Assembly (NCBI RefSeq): GCF_001956295.1
Contig: NZ_MRTD01000026.1
Location: 16,043 to 80,042 of the forward strand
DNA: 64,000 nt
Direction of reading: 5' to 3'
Source: Paenibacillus sp. FSL A5-0031
GTDB lineage: Bacteria; Bacillota; Bacilli; Paenibacillales; Paenibacillaceae
The notes beneath the pieces are model-generated. The model saw only the letters and a list, made by a program, of their open reading frames with translations, did no database searches and had not been told where the DNA came from. Positions 16,157 through 23,302 of the stretch are shown one piece after another (the stretch's first letter is position 1; the number at the start of each line of letters is the position of its first letter). Position numbers and translations under genes: made by a program.

Positions 16157-17062
16157 ATGGAAGTGTTTCTGCTGCAGCTATTTAATGGTTTAAGCATCAG
16201 CTCCATTTTATTGCTGGTTGCTTTGGGGCTTGCGATTACGTTTGGCTTGATGAAGGTCATCAATATGGCGCATGGCGAGTTAATTATGATCGGTGCGTAC
16301 TCCACGTATTTGACGCAAAATGTGTTTCATGATTATTTGCCGAAATCGATGTTTGATTGGTATTTTGTATTGGCCATTCCGGTCAGCTTTATCGTTGCAT
16401 TTATCATTGGTCTCATTCTCGAAATGTCGCTGATTCGCTTTCTATATGGACGGCCGCTTGATAGCTTGCTCGCCACTTGGGGTGTGGGTCTCGTGCTGCA
16501 GCAGCTTGCAAGATCTATTTTTGGGGCGCCAAACGTTGCAGTCACAAGCCCAGCGTGGCTAAATGGCGGCTTAAAGATTATGGATGGAACATTGCTTCCT
16601 TACAAAAGGTTATTCATCATCGCACTCGTCATCGCTTGTTTAATTGCTATGTATTTCTATATTTACCGCAGCCATGAAGGCAGAAGGATGCGGGCAGTGA
16701 TGCAAAATCGCGATATGGCTGCATGCCTTGGCGTTTCGACAAGACGAGTGGATGCGATGACCTTCGCTATCGGCTCGGGTATTGCCGGCATTGCCGGCTG
16801 TGCGCTAACGCTGCTTGGTCCTATCGGCCCGTCCCTTGGCACTTATTATATCGTTGATGCCTTTATGGTCGTCGTGCTTGGCGGAGTCGGCAAGCTGGTT
16901 GGGACGGTGCTCGGGGCAACAGGGATTGGGATGTTTAATACGTTGTTTGAGTATTGGACGAATGCTTCGCTTGGCAAGGTGCTAGTGTTTGTCTGTATAG
17001 TTGCTTTCCTCCAATGGAAGCCTATGGGACTCGTTGCCATGCGTTCGCGGTCGCTTGACTAG
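16157..17062 (+). CDS. urtB: Urea ABC transporter permease UrtB
   Basis: A 301-residue branched-chain-amino-acid-type (LivH-like) permease, about eight membrane segments. Typical sequence includes ALGLAITFGLMKVINMAHGELIMIGAYSTY at residues 20-49, the cytoplasmic ATPase-contact loop RAVMQNRDMAACLGV and the GGVGKLVGTVLGA segment. UrtB pairs with UrtC to form the channel for urea. ATG 16157 is chosen because AGAGGAG lies 7 nt upstream and the membrane domain begins at once; a longer in-frame start at 16064 lies within the terminator hairpin. Followed 22 nt later by urtC. Confidence 0.95.
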   Translation: MEVFLLQLFNGLSISSILLLVALGLAITFGLMKVINMAHGELIMIGAYSTYLTQNVFHDYLPKSMFDWYFVLAIPVSFIVAFIIGLILEMSLIRFLYGRPLDSLLATWGVGLVLQQLARSIFGAPNVAVTSPAWLNGGLKIMDGTLLPYKRLFIIALVIACLIAMYFYIYRSHEGRRMRAVMQNRDMAACLGVSTRRVDAMTFAIGSGIAGIAGCALTLLGPIGPSLGTYYIVDAFMVVVLGGVGKLVGTVLGATGIGMFNTLFEYWTNASLGKVLVFVCIVAFLQWKPMGLVAMRSRSLD

Positions 17063-17084
17063 GGAAAAGAAAGGTGGAACGCTT

Positions 17085-18167
17085 ATGCGCTTGCAAAAGT
17101 TTACTCCTGCGCGGATTTGGATCTTAATTGGCTATGCGGCAGCGGCGGCAGCACTCTTCTCCGCTCCGCTATTTGTAAGTGATTTTCGGCTCAACTTGTT
17201 AGCGAAATTTCTAGCCTTTGCCATAGTAGCATTAGGGCTTGATCTGATATGGGGCTACACTGGCATTTTAAGTTTAGGGCATGGCATTTTCTTTGGATTA
17301 GGCGCCTACGCTATGGCGATGTATTTGAAGCTGGAGGCAAGCGGAGGAAGGCCGCCGGATTTCATGGGCTGGAGCGGACTTAAGGAGCTTCCGCTTTTCT
17401 GGCAGCCATTCCAGAGCTTCTGGTTTGCGGTAGCGATGGGAATTGTCATACCTGCGCTGCTCGCGCTTGTGCTTGGTTACGTCACGTTCCGCAACCGAAT
17501 TCGCGGCGTTTACTTCACAATCTTGACGCAAGCGCTCGTTATTATTACGACGACACTGCTCATTGGTCAGCAAGCTTTTACAGGCGGTACGAATGGGATA
17601 ACAGGCTACTCTACCGTGCTTGGTTTCTCTATAGGTTCTCCTGAGACGAAGCGCGTGCTTTACTATATTACCGTCATTGCTCTCATTGCTATCTTCATCT
17701 TTTGCCGCTACGTCATCGGCAGCCGCTTCGGCAAGGTGCTTCGCGCGATTCGTGATGGCGAGAACCGGGTGCGGTTCATCGGCTACAATCCGGCAATTTA
17801 TCAAATGGTCGTATTTACGATTTCGGCTGGCATTGCAGGTATAGCGGGCATGCTGTTTGTACTCCACGTCGGTATTATTTCACCGTCGATGCTCGGAATT
17901 GTGCCTTCGATTGAAATGGTTCTTTGGGTAGCCATTGGCGGACGTGGAACGCTGGTTGGAGCCGCACTAGGCGCTATCCTTATGAACTGGGCTAAAAGTG
18001 AGTTCAGTACCGCTTATCCGCAGGGCTGGTTATTCTTTATGGGTCTGCTGTTTGTGGTCGTGGTCGTATTTATGCCTAAAGGTGTTGCTGGCTTAGTTGG
18101 CCAATTGAAATTACGCAAAAAAGGGAGGGAGCCGAAGCATGAAGGAGTCCGCAATCCTGCTGTGTGA
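17085..18167 (+). CDS. urtC: Urea ABC transporter permease UrtC
   Basis: A 360-residue LivM-like permease, partner of UrtB. Hydrophobic segments cover most of the chain; the diagnostic parts are LDLIWGYTGILSLGHGIFFGLGAYAMAMYLK near residues 45-75, the FTGGTNGITGY segment, and the coupling loop VLRAIRDGENRVRFIGYNP. AAAGGTGG precedes ATG 17085; an in-frame ATG inside urtB is ignored because it lacks a ribosome site. The last 29 nt overlap urtD, showing tight cotranslation. Confidence 0.95.
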   Translation: MRLQKFTPARIWILIGYAAAAAALFSAPLFVSDFRLNLLAKFLAFAIVALGLDLIWGYTGILSLGHGIFFGLGAYAMAMYLKLEASGGRPPDFMGWSGLKELPLFWQPFQSFWFAVAMGIVIPALLALVLGYVTFRNRIRGVYFTILTQALVIITTTLLIGQQAFTGGTNGITGYSTVLGFSIGSPETKRVLYYITVIALIAIFIFCRYVIGSRFGKVLRAIRDGENRVRFIGYNPAIYQMVVFTISAGIAGIAGMLFVLHVGIISPSMLGIVPSIEMVLWVAIGGRGTLVGAALGAILMNWAKSEFSTAYPQGWLFFMGLLFVVVVVFMPKGVAGLVGQLKLRKKGREPKHEGVRNPAV

Positions 18168-18912
18168 TGATGTAACTGTTGAGTTCGATGGCTTTAAAGC
18201 AGTCCAAGGCATGAACCTAAAGCTTGAGAAAGGGGAGCTTCGTTTCCTCATTGGGCCAAATGGAGCTGGCAAAACGACAATTCTGGATGTGATTTGCGGG
18301 AAAGTAAGGCCTACGGCGGGACGTGTCACATTCGGGAAGGTAGATATAACGAAAAAGAAAGAGCATCAAATTGCTGAGCTTGGCATCGGTCGTAAATTTC
18401 AAGCTCCTTCGATATTCCCTTCGATGACGGTTGCTGAGAATTTGGAAATCGCGATGCGTCAGAAGCGTACCGTGTTCGCGACGTTGTTTGCAAAGATGGT
18501 TGAGGATGAGCGGGCTAAAATTGACGGGCAGCTCGTTATGATTGGTTTGCAGAAAAAATCGAACTGGCGGGCAGGCGGTCTGTCGCATGGAGAGAAGCAG
18601 TGGCTCGAAATTGGCATGATGCTGCTCCAGGAGCCGGAAATATTGCTGCTCGATGAGCCGGTGGCGGGGATGACCGATAAGGAGACGGATAAAACGGGCG
18701 AGCTTCTTCACCAGATAGCCCGTATGCGGTCGATTGTAGTCGTGGAGCATGATATGGAGTTTGTTCGTAATTTTGCGAGCAAGGTCACCGTCATGCATGA
18801 AGGGAAGCTGCTGAAGGAAGGCTCGATGGATGAAATTCAACGAGATGACCGCGTGGCGGAAGTGTACTTGGGGAAAAGGCGGGATGCCGATGTTAGCCGT
18901 TCAACAGCTTGA
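18139..18912 (+). CDS. urtD: Urea ABC transporter ATP-binding protein UrtD
   Basis: A 257-residue ABC ATPase of the LivG type, one of the two nucleotide-binding subunits powering urea uptake. Walker A GPNGAGKTT (around residues 39-47), signature LSHGEKQWLEIG (about 149-160), Walker B ILLLDEPVAGMTDKET and the switch His in VVVEHDMEFVR are all intact. GGGAGGG precedes ATG 18139. It overlaps urtC by 29 nt and urtE by 23 nt. Confidence 0.96.
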   Translation: MKESAILLCDDVTVEFDGFKAVQGMNLKLEKGELRFLIGPNGAGKTTILDVICGKVRPTAGRVTFGKVDITKKKEHQIAELGIGRKFQAPSIFPSMTVAENLEIAMRQKRTVFATLFAKMVEDERAKIDGQLVMIGLQKKSNWRAGGLSHGEKQWLEIGMMLLQEPEILLLDEPVAGMTDKETDKTGELLHQIARMRSIVVVEHDMEFVRNFASKVTVMHEGKLLKEGSMDEIQRDDRVAEVYLGKRRDADVSRSTA

Positions 18913-19585
18913 GGCTGGTTATGGTGAGAGTATTATTTTGCGTGATGTGTCGCTGAAAGTGAAGCAAGGGCAGGTTGTATGTCTGCTCGGGCGGAATGGC
19001 GTAGGCAAAACAACGCTTATGAAAAGCATTATGGGGCTGCTGAAGGCGCGCGAGGGTTCTGTTTCTTATAATGGCTCGGATTTAACGAAGAAAGCGCCGG
19101 GACTGCGGGCTAAAAGTGGAATCGGCTATGTACCGCAAGGACGCGAAATATTTGCTCAGCTATCCGTTTATGAAAATTTGCTGCTTGGCCTTGAGGCTTC
19201 AAAGTCGAAAATATCTTCTATTCCAGAAGAGGCTATTGCAAAGTTTCCTGTGCTGCCGGCAATGTATACGCGCCGCGGCGGCGATCTTAGCGGCGGACAG
19301 CAGCAGCAGCTTGCCTTCGCGAGGGCGTTAGCTTCAAGGCCTCAAGTATTGCTGCTTGATGAGCCTTGTGAGGGGATTCAGCCCTCCATTGTCGATGATA
19401 TTAGGGATGTTATTCGCTCAATTAAAGCGGATGGCAAGACGGCTATTTTGCTGGTGGAGCAAAGCCTGGATTTCGTGAAGAGTGTAGGAGACTACTTCTA
19501 CGTGCTGGAAAAAGGGGCGATTGCGTGGGAAGGCGGCTTGGAGTCGCTGGATGATGAGGTCATACGCAAATATTTGACGGTATAA
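18890..19585 (+). CDS. urtE: Urea ABC transporter ATP-binding protein UrtE
   Basis: A 231-residue LivF-type ABC ATPase, the second energising subunit. Walker A GRNGVGKTT, Q-loop GYVPQGREIFAQLSVYENLLLGL, signature LSGGQQQQLAFARAL, Walker B VLLLDEPCEGIQPSIV and switch LVEQSLDF are present. Start ATG 18890 is chosen because AAGG lies about 10 nt upstream and family proteins begin with this MLAV-type stretch; ATG 18884 is also possible. It ends the operon at a strong bidirectional terminator. No urease genes lie in this window. Confidence 0.95.
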   Translation: MLAVQQLEAGYGESIILRDVSLKVKQGQVVCLLGRNGVGKTTLMKSIMGLLKAREGSVSYNGSDLTKKAPGLRAKSGIGYVPQGREIFAQLSVYENLLLGLEASKSKISSIPEEAIAKFPVLPAMYTRRGGDLSGGQQQQLAFARALASRPQVLLLDEPCEGIQPSIVDDIRDVIRSIKADGKTAILLVEQSLDFVKSVGDYFYVLEKGAIAWEGGLESLDDEVIRKYLTV

Positions 19586-19600
19586 AGCGAATGATGAGCA

Positions 19601-19629
19601 AAAAGCGCCTTTATGAGAGGCGCTTTTTT
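19601..19629. terminator. Bidirectional terminator between urtE and the minus-strand operon
   Basis: AAGCGCCT/AGGCGCTT stem, 7-nt loop, flanked by A-run on one side and T-run on the other, so it can serve both converging units. Confidence 0.9.
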
Positions 19630-19672
19630 CTTTGAGTTGTTAGAGCTGTTTTTGAGCTGTGATGATAGTGGT

Positions 19673-20545
19673 TTATTCATTGCTTATTAAGGACTTCCAG
19701 TAACGCCATGCTTGTAAGTAGTCGTCTATATCGTGAGGGTGATGCTTGAGGCAAATGCCTAAACGGTAATAGAGCTGGATGATCACTTCTTCAATTAGCC
19801 TTGGTTGATCCTCATCCGATTGATTAAGCATAACGAATGCAGGCATTAACGTCTCTATGCTCAAGTCATCAGGTGAGGAACAGAATGCATAAAGCAAGTC
19901 ATAGAGCGGAGGTCCGATTATTGGTGAAGGATCGATAACGCCAATTAACTCGTTATGACTAAAAATGAAGTTGTGAACACCGCAGTCGCCGTGAAGCAAA
20001 AATTTTCCCTGAGATTCGCTCATCGTTGCTTTCTTTAAAAGTGATTTTACAAGGGTATGATCCTCTAATGGCAAGCGGTCGCCGATATAACTTCGAGCGT
20101 AATCGACTTTCTCCTCCATAAATTCTCGCCAAGTATTGCGGGGATTATCCAGCCAATCTCCCCATTTCTGTGATGGTGAGCAGCTTATGTAATGCTGAAT
20201 AAGTCCGCTCACTAAAGCCTTCAACCATTGCTCCTTAGAGCCGACAATATAATCGGTTGAACCCTTGAGAAATGTATAAACGATATATGTTTTATCTGGA
20301 GCGGTGTAAGTAAGCTTAGGCAACATAGGTGCATCTGGATATGTTTTTTTATATTGTTCAACTAAAGAAAGTGCAACTGGCTGATCGAGCTTTAGCACAT
20401 ATTTGGGTGATTCATCGACTTTAATGAGGTATACAAGACCTTCCGTCGTTCCGTCCATTTGTTTATGGATTTCGGACTGATTTTCAATGGCACCTATATG
20501 CCGAAGGTTTTCGATGATTTCCTGCACGTCGTTCTTTATTTTCAT
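19673..20545 (-). CDS. Aminoglycoside-phosphotransferase-like (APH family) kinase
   Basis: A 290-residue protein of the APH/choline-kinase-like fold; substrate unknown. The catalytic loop LLHGDCGVHNFIF near residue 200 carries the expected Asp and Asn, and VIDPSPIIGPPLYDLLYAF supplies the metal-binding Asp. The N-lobe segment YVLKLD contains the probable ATP-contacting Lys. AGGGGG lies about 7 nt before the ATG. It is the second gene of a minus-strand pair, 26 nt after a lipoprotein gene, and converges on urtE. Proteins of this type can phosphorylate antibiotics, but many have other small-molecule substrates, so no resistance function is claimed. Confidence 0.78.
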   Translation of the reverse strand: MKIKNDVQEIIENLRHIGAIENQSEIHKQMDGTTEGLVYLIKVDESPKYVLKLDQPVALSLVEQYKKTYPDAPMLPKLTYTAPDKTYIVYTFLKGSTDYIVGSKEQWLKALVSGLIQHYISCSPSQKWGDWLDNPRNTWREFMEEKVDYARSYIGDRLPLEDHTLVKSLLKKATMSESQGKFLLHGDCGVHNFIFSHNELIGVIDPSPIIGPPLYDLLYAFCSSPDDLSIETLMPAFVMLNQSDEDQPRLIEEVIIQLYYRLGICLKHHPHDIDDYLQAWRYWKSLISNE

Positions 20546-20571
20546 ATAAATCCCCCTGTATATGGAATGCT

Positions 20572-21054
20572 TTATGCTTCATCTGGTGAAGTGCTTTTAT
20601 ATTTCTCAGTCCAGCTTTTACGCCACTCTTGATAAGACATTCCTTGAATATCTTCTAAATTTTTGCCTTCTATAGACCAATACCCGCCGTCTGTAGTGTC
20701 TCCGTATGGAAATGAAGTTCCTCCTATGGGCTGACCATCAGCCAAATAAACAAAAACATCTACCTTATCTTTGCTTAGCGGGTGGTTCGTTACGGTAAAT
20801 TTCTGTATATGAATCGTTTTTCCAATATAATCGGAGGGGTTCACCCGCTGCAACCCCCAGTACATCATATAGGGCAATACTGATAATTTCTGTTCGGTAA
20901 GCTCGTAGCTCTCAACTTGCCCATCTTTTGAGCTGATTCGATATCCTTTTTCTTCAAGATAGCTTCGAGAAATGGATTGCTCTGACGTTGTTTTGGTTTC
21001 TCCTGTACAACCGATCGACAAGGAAAGCAGAAATAGGATTAATAAATATTTCAA
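20572..21054 (-). CDS. Hypothetical lipoprotein
   Basis: A secreted lipoprotein of about 160 residues, not recognised beyond its signal. The start MKYLLILFLLSLSIGC is a lipoprotein signal with the lipid-accepting Cys at residue 16. The mature part contains the stretch VLPYMMYWGLQRVNPSDYIGKTI and a GGYWSIEGKNLEDI segment, resembling small DUF-type lipoproteins of Bacillales. TTG at 21054 is preferred: the GAAGGG site lies 9 nt upstream, whereas it directly abuts the ATG at 21063. It leads the APH-like gene, probably in one operon. Confidence 0.7.
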   Translation of the reverse strand: MKYLLILFLLSLSIGCTGETKTTSEQSISRSYLEEKGYRISSKDGQVESYELTEQKLSVLPYMMYWGLQRVNPSDYIGKTIHIQKFTVTNHPLSKDKVDVFVYLADGQPIGGTSFPYGDTTDGGYWSIEGKNLEDIQGMSYQEWRKSWTEKYKSTSPDEA

Positions 21055-21144
21055 TGTATTCATCCCTTCTTTATCTCTTTGCTTTTTGTGACGAAGCAGC
21101 AGCTGCCTTTGTTGCAAAAAGAGGTTGGATGTAAAAAGAATTAA

Positions 21145-21173
21145 TTGCTTATATATGTAAAAAGTGATATCAT
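21145..21173 (+). promoter_or_regulatory. Extended -10 promoter of the SPFH gene
   Basis: TTGCTT, 17 bp, TATCAT with the extended -10 TGA directly before it; about 45 nt upstream of the start codon. Confidence 0.6.
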
Positions 21174-21218
21174 ATTTATATCAAAACAATATAGAAAAAG
21201 ATGAAGGAGTGGGGTTTA

Positions 21219-22091
21219 ATGAACGAGAAGAAAGCCTGGTATGTTAGCGGATACATGGCATTGCTGTTTTCGGTAGTTGCTGCTGCTGGCGGTATTTTTC
21301 TAACGATATCGGAAGCATCCAAGGACGGTGGGTCTGGGGTAATTATCGGTGTTGGCGCCTTTTTGATTTTGCTGTCAGTCATTTGTTTATCCTCTCTTAC
21401 GATCGTTCAGCCGAATGAGGCGAAGGTGGTTACTTTTTTCGGAACGTATATGGGTTCTGTTCTTGAAAGCGGCTTATGGATGGTTCTTCCGCTTACGAAC
21501 AAGGTTAATATTTCACTTAAAGTACGCAATTTCAACAGCCAAACACTAAAGGTGAATGATGCGGAAGGAAATCCGGTGGAGATTGGTGCGGTTGTTGTAT
21601 TTAAAGTAATGGATACGGCAAGAGCGAGCTTCGACGTTGATAATTATGAGCGTTTTGTAGAAATTCAAAGCGAGACGGCGATACGTCACATTGCCGCGCA
21701 ATATCCTTACGATGTTTTCTCTTCGGACGCGGCTTCCTCACTTAGAGGCAATGCGGATGAGGTAGCAGCGGAGCTAGGCAATGAGTTGCAAAACCGTCTT
21801 GCAGTTGCCGGCGTAAAGGTGCTTGAGACTCGCTTGACTCATTTGGCGTATGCTCAGGAAATCGCTAGTGCCATGCTTCAAAGGCAGCAGGCGATTGCAA
21901 TTGTAGCGGCACGTTCCAAAATTGTTGAAGGTGCAGTTGGTATGGTAGATATGGCACTGCGGCAGTTGGAGGAAAACGGGATTAGTCTGGATGCCGAACG
22001 GAGAGCGGCGATGGTGAACAACTTAATGGTGGCGATTGTATCTGATCGCGCTGCAACTCCAGTCATTAATACAGGAACTCTTTACGGCTAG
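21219..22091 (+). CDS. SPFH/Band 7 (stomatin-like) membrane protein
   Basis: A 290-residue membrane protein. Two hydrophobic segments (about residues 8-30 and 38-58) precede an SPFH domain starting at VQPNEAKVVTFFGTYMGSVLESGLWMVLP; the block VRNFNSQTLKVNDAEGNPVEIGAVVVFKV is typical of slipin-type proteins. The C-terminal part is Ala-rich and helical (QEIASAMLQRQQAIAIVAARSKIVEGAVGM). Family members form oligomeric membrane microdomain scaffolds. ATG 21219 follows AAGGAGTGGGG; an in-frame ATG 18 nt earlier precedes that site. It is 12 nt upstream of a small ribbon-helix-helix gene, probably cotranscribed. Confidence 0.88.
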   Translation: MNEKKAWYVSGYMALLFSVVAAAGGIFLTISEASKDGGSGVIIGVGAFLILLSVICLSSLTIVQPNEAKVVTFFGTYMGSVLESGLWMVLPLTNKVNISLKVRNFNSQTLKVNDAEGNPVEIGAVVVFKVMDTARASFDVDNYERFVEIQSETAIRHIAAQYPYDVFSSDAASSLRGNADEVAAELGNELQNRLAVAGVKVLETRLTHLAYAQEIASAMLQRQQAIAIVAARSKIVEGAVGMVDMALRQLEENGISLDAERRAAMVNNLMVAIVSDRAATPVINTGTLYG

Positions 22092-22103
22092 AGGCTGATT
22101 ATT

Positions 22104-22289
22104 ATGGCTAAAGAAAAGAAAGCATTTCCGCTTCGTTTGGATCCCGATATCCATCGTGCTCTTGAGCAGTGGGCCGCAGACGAATTCCGCAGCGTCAACG
22201 GGCACATTGAGTTTTTGCTCAGAGAAGCGCTTGGCAAAGCAGGCAGGCTCAAAAAAACGAATCAGATGGACAATAATGAAGGTAAATAA
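22104..22289 (+). CDS. Small Arc-like ribbon-helix-helix protein
   Basis: A 61-residue basic protein with the ribbon-helix-helix pattern KKAFPLRLDPDIHRALEQWAADEFRSVNGHIEFLLREAL, where the short strand (FPLRL) would enter the DNA major groove as in Arc/MetJ. It follows the SPFH gene by 12 nt and shares its terminator. Pairing of an SPFH scaffold with such a protein suggests it may control the operon or bind the scaffold; this is inference. No toxin gene is adjacent, so an antitoxin role is not supported. Confidence 0.75.
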   Translation: MAKEKKAFPLRLDPDIHRALEQWAADEFRSVNGHIEFLLREALGKAGRLKKTNQMDNNEGK

Positions 22290-22298
22290 TATTCAGGC

Positions 22299-22338
22299 AA
22301 AGGGCGGTTATCGATACAAATCGATAATTGCCTTTTTT
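22299..22338 (+). terminator. Intrinsic terminator after the SPFH/RHH pair
   Basis: AAGGGCGGTTATCGA pairs with TCGATAATTGCCTT (one bulge, one G-T pair) around a short loop, followed by T-run. Confidence 0.85.
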
Positions 22339-22499
22339 AATCCATAAACAATTAAAAAGCATTTGCTTCTCATGCAAGCAAAAGGGAGAAATGGGGAATG
22401 CTGAAAACGAGCTCGGGGAAGCGTAAAACGAAGGCTGGACGATACGTCGACGGCCTTTTTCACAAAGAGATGGAACGTTTGGCTTGAACTGTAGTCCGT

Positions 22500-22529
22500 G
22501 CATAAGAAATTGGGAGCGGATGAATACTA
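22500..22529 (+). promoter_or_regulatory. Sigma-G-type promoter of spoVT
   Basis: GCATA, 18-bp spacer, AATACTA. The -35 fits GHATR fully and the -10 fits CATWHTA at 6 of 7 positions. It lies about 100 nt before the spoVT start; spoVT is a sigma-G gene in B. subtilis. The rest of 22340-22632 holds nothing else I recognise. Confidence 0.65.
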
Positions 22530-22632
22530 TGGTCAGATTCAAAATCTTTTGAAGGAAGTTTCTTCTTCGTTATAAACAAGCTGCAAGAATCCAGTCGATT
22601 CAAAATCCTCTAGGAAAGCGGGGCAACAAGAA

Positions 22633-23175
22633 ATGAAAGCAACTGGAATTGTACGTCGCATCGATGATCTCGGGCGTGTCGTCATTCCGAAGGAGATCCG
22701 CCGTACACTGCGTATTCGCGAGGGAGACCCTCTAGAAATATTTGTAGATCGTGATGGCGAAGTTATTTTGAAAAAATATTCTCCTATCGGTGAGCTTGGC
22801 GACTTCGCTAAGGAATATGCGGAATCGTTATTTGAGGGAACAAATCATGTTACATTGATCACGGACCGGGATACCATAATTGCTGTAGCTGGAGCCTCCA
22901 AGAAAGAACTGCTTGATAAGCAGGTAGGCACTGTTCTGGAGAGCTGTATGGAAAATCGCAAGACGCTTGCTGAAGCAAATGGCGGTGCCTTTGAAATTGT
23001 GAAGGATACGCAGGAAACTTACAGCTCCTTCGTTATTGCGCCGATCATAGCGGGTGGCGACCCCATTGGAACAGTCGTGCTGCTTAGCAAGGATGAATCG
23101 GTAAAAATGTCTACTATGGAAACAAAAATGGCTGAGACGGCAGCGGGCTTTTTGGCAAAACAGATGGAGCAATAG
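22633..23175 (+). CDS. spoVT: Stage V sporulation transcription factor SpoVT
   Basis: A 180-residue forespore regulator that adjusts sigma-G-dependent genes, affecting spore coat and germination. The N-terminal AbrB-type swapped-hairpin DNA-binding domain (MKATGIVRRIDDLGRVVIPKEIRRTLRIREGDPLEIFVD, residues 1-40) is nearly identical to that of other SpoVT proteins. The C-terminal GAF-like domain covers about 56-178. The start codon follows a weak GGGGCAACAAGAA leader. It begins right after the accessory block and a sigma-G-type promoter, then ends in a strong terminator, so it is transcribed alone. Confidence 0.97.
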   Translation: MKATGIVRRIDDLGRVVIPKEIRRTLRIREGDPLEIFVDRDGEVILKKYSPIGELGDFAKEYAESLFEGTNHVTLITDRDTIIAVAGASKKELLDKQVGTVLESCMENRKTLAEANGGAFEIVKDTQETYSSFVIAPIIAGGDPIGTVVLLSKDESVKMSTMETKMAETAAGFLAKQMEQ

Positions 23176-23194
23176 TAAGAAATGTGGCTATAAC

Positions 23195-23235
23195 AGCTTC
23201 TTTGATCGAGAAACACTCGATTGGGGAAGCTTTTT
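23195..23235 (+). terminator. Intrinsic terminator after spoVT
   Basis: AGCTTC..GATCGAG at 23195-23210 pairs with CTCGATTGGGGAAGC at 23216-23230 (G-T pairs allowed), 5-nt loop, then five T. Confidence 0.85.
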
Positions 23236-23261
23236 CCACGTTTACGATTGTGAGGTATAAT
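23233..23261 (+). promoter_or_regulatory. Candidate promoter of the spoVB-like gene
   Basis: TTTCCA, 17 bp, TATAAT. The -10 is perfect, the -35 matches at four of six bases and touches the preceding terminator's T-run. Confidence 0.45.
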
Positions 23262-23302
23262 AGATACCAATAGAAATCGTGCGATAGGCAGGAGTGAACG
23301 GG

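Noticed and set aside
22425..22465. Terminator-like AAGGC..GCCTT hairpin between the RHH gene and spoVT
   Set aside because: The stem is interrupted by mismatches and a better terminator already lies at 22299-22338.
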